Source of the DNA: an uncultured Anderseniella sp. | GTDB taxonomy: Bacteria; Pseudomonadota; Alphaproteobacteria; Rhizobiales; Aestuariivirgaceae | Assembly: GCA_947488295.1 (NCBI GenBank) | Contig: CANKYU010000002.1 | Location: 1 to 64,000, forward strand | Length of the DNA stretch: 64,000 bases | Reading direction: 5' to 3' | Notes under the pieces: generated by a model | What the model saw: the letters and a program-made list of their open reading frames with translations, nothing else | The model's database searches: none | Told to the model about the DNA's origin: nothing | Shown here: positions 62,891 to 64,000 of the stretch, one piece after another | Position numbering within the stretch: the first letter of the stretch is position 1 | Layout: every line of letters starts with the position of its first letter | Made by a program: the position numbers and the translations under genes

Positions 62891-63031
62891 TGTCTCATCT
62901 CCTTGAACGGGTTGCATATGCACTTGTGACTAGGGTCTGTTCTGCCGCTGCTCAATTACCTGCGAGGTAAGTGTTTTCAGCCACCAGTTGCCTGTAAGAT
63001 GACGCGGAACCACACCCGAAAGGCACCGATC

Positions 63032-63805
63032 ATGCACAACACTTTTGGCGCGGCACTCAGGCAATGGCGCGGACAGCGCCGCATGAGCCAGCTTGATCTC
63101 GGGCTTACCGCCAATGTCTCGGCAAGGCATATCTCGTTTCTGGAAACCGGCCGCGCCCGGCCGAGCCAGTCCATGGCGATGCAGTTGTGCGAGACGCTGG
63201 AAGTGCCGCATTCGGCCCGCAACGCCTTCCTGGGCGCGGCAGGGTTTGCACCGGCCTACCGGCGCCGCGAATTGAGCGATGACGACATGGCCCATGTCCG
63301 CGCCGCCGTGGACTGGACCCTGCAGCGTCACGACCCGTTTCCGGCCTTTGCGCTGGACAAGCACTGGCGCGTCGTCAAGGCCAATGTATCGGCTACACTC
63401 CTGCTCGGCGGTATCGGCCTTGGAGAGGGAGACAGCCTGCTCGATGCGATGATGGACCTGGACCTGATGTCGTCAGCGCTGGAAAACTGGCGCGACGTCC
63501 TGCAGCACATGGCGGTGCGCCTGCGCACCGAAAGCGCCCATCTGGGCGGCGATGCGGTACTGGACCAGGCTGTGGCGCAACTGACCCGCACGCTCGGGCC
63601 CGGCTCACACGGTGTCAACGGCACGCTGCCTGCCGTAATCCCGGCGCGCTATCGTGCAGGCACAGGTGTCTTGTCGTTCTTTTCGACGCTGGCCCAGTTC
63701 GGAACCCCGGAAGACATCGCGGTGGCAGAGCTGAAGATCGAGATGATGTTTCCCGCAGATGACGCAACGCGCGATGCGCTGCTTGCGATGCAGAGTGCTG
63801 AGTAG
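63032..63805 (+). CDS. XRE/MmyB-type transcriptional regulator
   Basis: A 257-residue regulator with an N-terminal Cro/C1 helix-turn-helix (RRMSQLDLGLTANVSARHIS; FLETGRARPSQSMAMQL) and a C-terminal MmyB-like ligand-binding domain (about 90-257; PFPAFALDKHWRVVKAN; SFFSTLAQFGTPEDIAVAEL). MmyB-type domains may bind fatty-acid-like ligands. ATG at 63032 after AAAGG is preferred; the frame opens at 62999. It is divergent from a membrane protein gene and could regulate the Rieske locus. Confidence 0.87.
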   Translation: MHNTFGAALRQWRGQRRMSQLDLGLTANVSARHISFLETGRARPSQSMAMQLCETLEVPHSARNAFLGAAGFAPAYRRRELSDDDMAHVRAAVDWTLQRHDPFPAFALDKHWRVVKANVSATLLLGGIGLGEGDSLLDAMMDLDLMSSALENWRDVLQHMAVRLRTESAHLGGDAVLDQAVAQLTRTLGPGSHGVNGTLPAVIPARYRAGTGVLSFFSTLAQFGTPEDIAVAELKIEMMFPADDATRDALLAMQSAE

Positions 63806-63809
63806 GCGG

Positions 63810-64000
63810 TTACACGCCAACGGCGCTGACATGGCCGGTCTCGATACCGTTCCAGTTTTTCACGGTGACGTCAGACATTGCCTCAAGCGTCGCGCGCTCT
63901 GCATCGGTCCAGCACTCCAGCCTCGACATGACGCCTGCCAGCAGGGCTTCCGCCGCCCGGCCGGCACCGTCGTCGCATTTCAGCGCGATGCCGATACCGG
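63810..64000 (-). CDS. Asparaginase (AsnA/Asparaginase_II type), 3' end only
   Basis: The C-terminal 62 residues of a protein running off the window edge. GIALKCDDGAGRAAEALLAGV and VTVKNWNGIETGHVSAVGV (ends only) match the C-terminus of the asparaginase II family (the proteobacterial type with PF06089), where a GxALKxDDG and an NWRGxxVG stretch are usual. The stop codon TAA is at 63810-63812. The rest lies beyond 64000, so the start and function need the neighbouring sequence. Confidence 0.65.
   Translation of the reverse strand, partial: GIGIALKCDDGAGRAAEALLAGVMSRLECWTDAERATLEAMSDVTVKNWNGIETGHVSAVGV

Noticed and set aside
1..64000. CRISPR arrays, tRNA or rRNA genes, prophage
   Set aside because: No regularly spaced repeat array, no cloverleaf with a CCA-acceptor stem and no phage genes were seen in any intergenic region; a tRNA scan was not possible.

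Overview
The window comes from a GC-rich alphaproteobacterium, most likely in the order Hyphomicrobiales (Rhizobiales). This rests on gene content and order. The block ccmI-ccmE-ccmF-ccmH, degP, response regulator, histidine kinase, glnE (2.5-14.8 kb) and the block PBP1A, DUF1214, DUF1254, DUF1491, peptidoglycan-binding protein, DUF5330, sufE, PAS protein, mucR (30-38.4 kb) both follow an order I know from rhizobia. FeuP/FeuQ-type and MucR/Ros-type regulators fit the same group. I cannot name a genus. I saw no rRNA, tRNA, CRISPR array, prophage or intact insertion sequence; the only mobile-looking DNA is a small non-coding element at 33.65-34.02 kb.

Layout. 0-0.24 kb: a 96-bp direct repeat, twice. 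0.29-2.43 kb (-): EF-hand protein, ECF sigma factor, anti-sigma-like protein and periplasmic metal-sensor-like protein, one operon. 2.57-14.8 kb (-): glnE, a two-component pair, a DegP protease, a hydrolase-OsmC fusion and four cytochrome c maturation genes. 15.0-23.7 kb: tetrameric sarcosine oxidase soxBDAG, ddl, a MetF-type reductase and a GlxA-type AraC regulator; soxBDAG, the reductase and the regulator look like a methylated-glycine/one-carbon catabolic locus sharing GTCGC-containing direct repeats. 23.7-29.8 kb: feuPQ with a small secreted FeuN-like protein, nitroreductase, ketopantoate reductase, globin, LysR regulator and a YcgN protein. 30.0-38.7 kb: cell-envelope genes, sufE and mucR, with an unusual family of intergenic hairpin repeats. 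38.7-44.8 kb: DUF2336 protein, MaoC hydratase, msrB, oligopeptidase B, and a divergent regulator/VOC pair. 44.9-51.3 kb: glutaryl-CoA dehydrogenase, sodB, a DMT transporter, an HTH-RibB-degenerate RibA fusion, a HerA-like ATPase and a small glycine-rich protein. 51.4-55.4 kb: both subunits of methylmalonyl-CoA mutase. 55.5-64 kb: Lrp regulator with two EamA exporters and a GFA protein, an L,D-transpeptidase with a CxxC membrane protein, a Rieske oxygenase with a small partner, an MmyB-type regulator, and the 3' end of an asparaginase gene at the window edge.

Most unusual items: (1) three ~98-base intergenic repeats (32.3, 33.8, 37.0 kb), each of two consecutive hairpins whose stems are kept by compensatory and G-U changes, one nested in a 369-bp TA-flanked element with 33-bp terminal inverted repeats; (2) a riboflavin protein with an N-terminal HTH and a RibA-like C-terminus lacking its zinc cysteines; (3) TGTCGC direct repeats at 21-bp pitch before soxB; (4) a FeuN-like secreted protein before feuPQ.

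Starts were chosen from Shine-Dalgarno sequences, overlaps and family lengths. All function calls come from reading the sequence; no database search was run.
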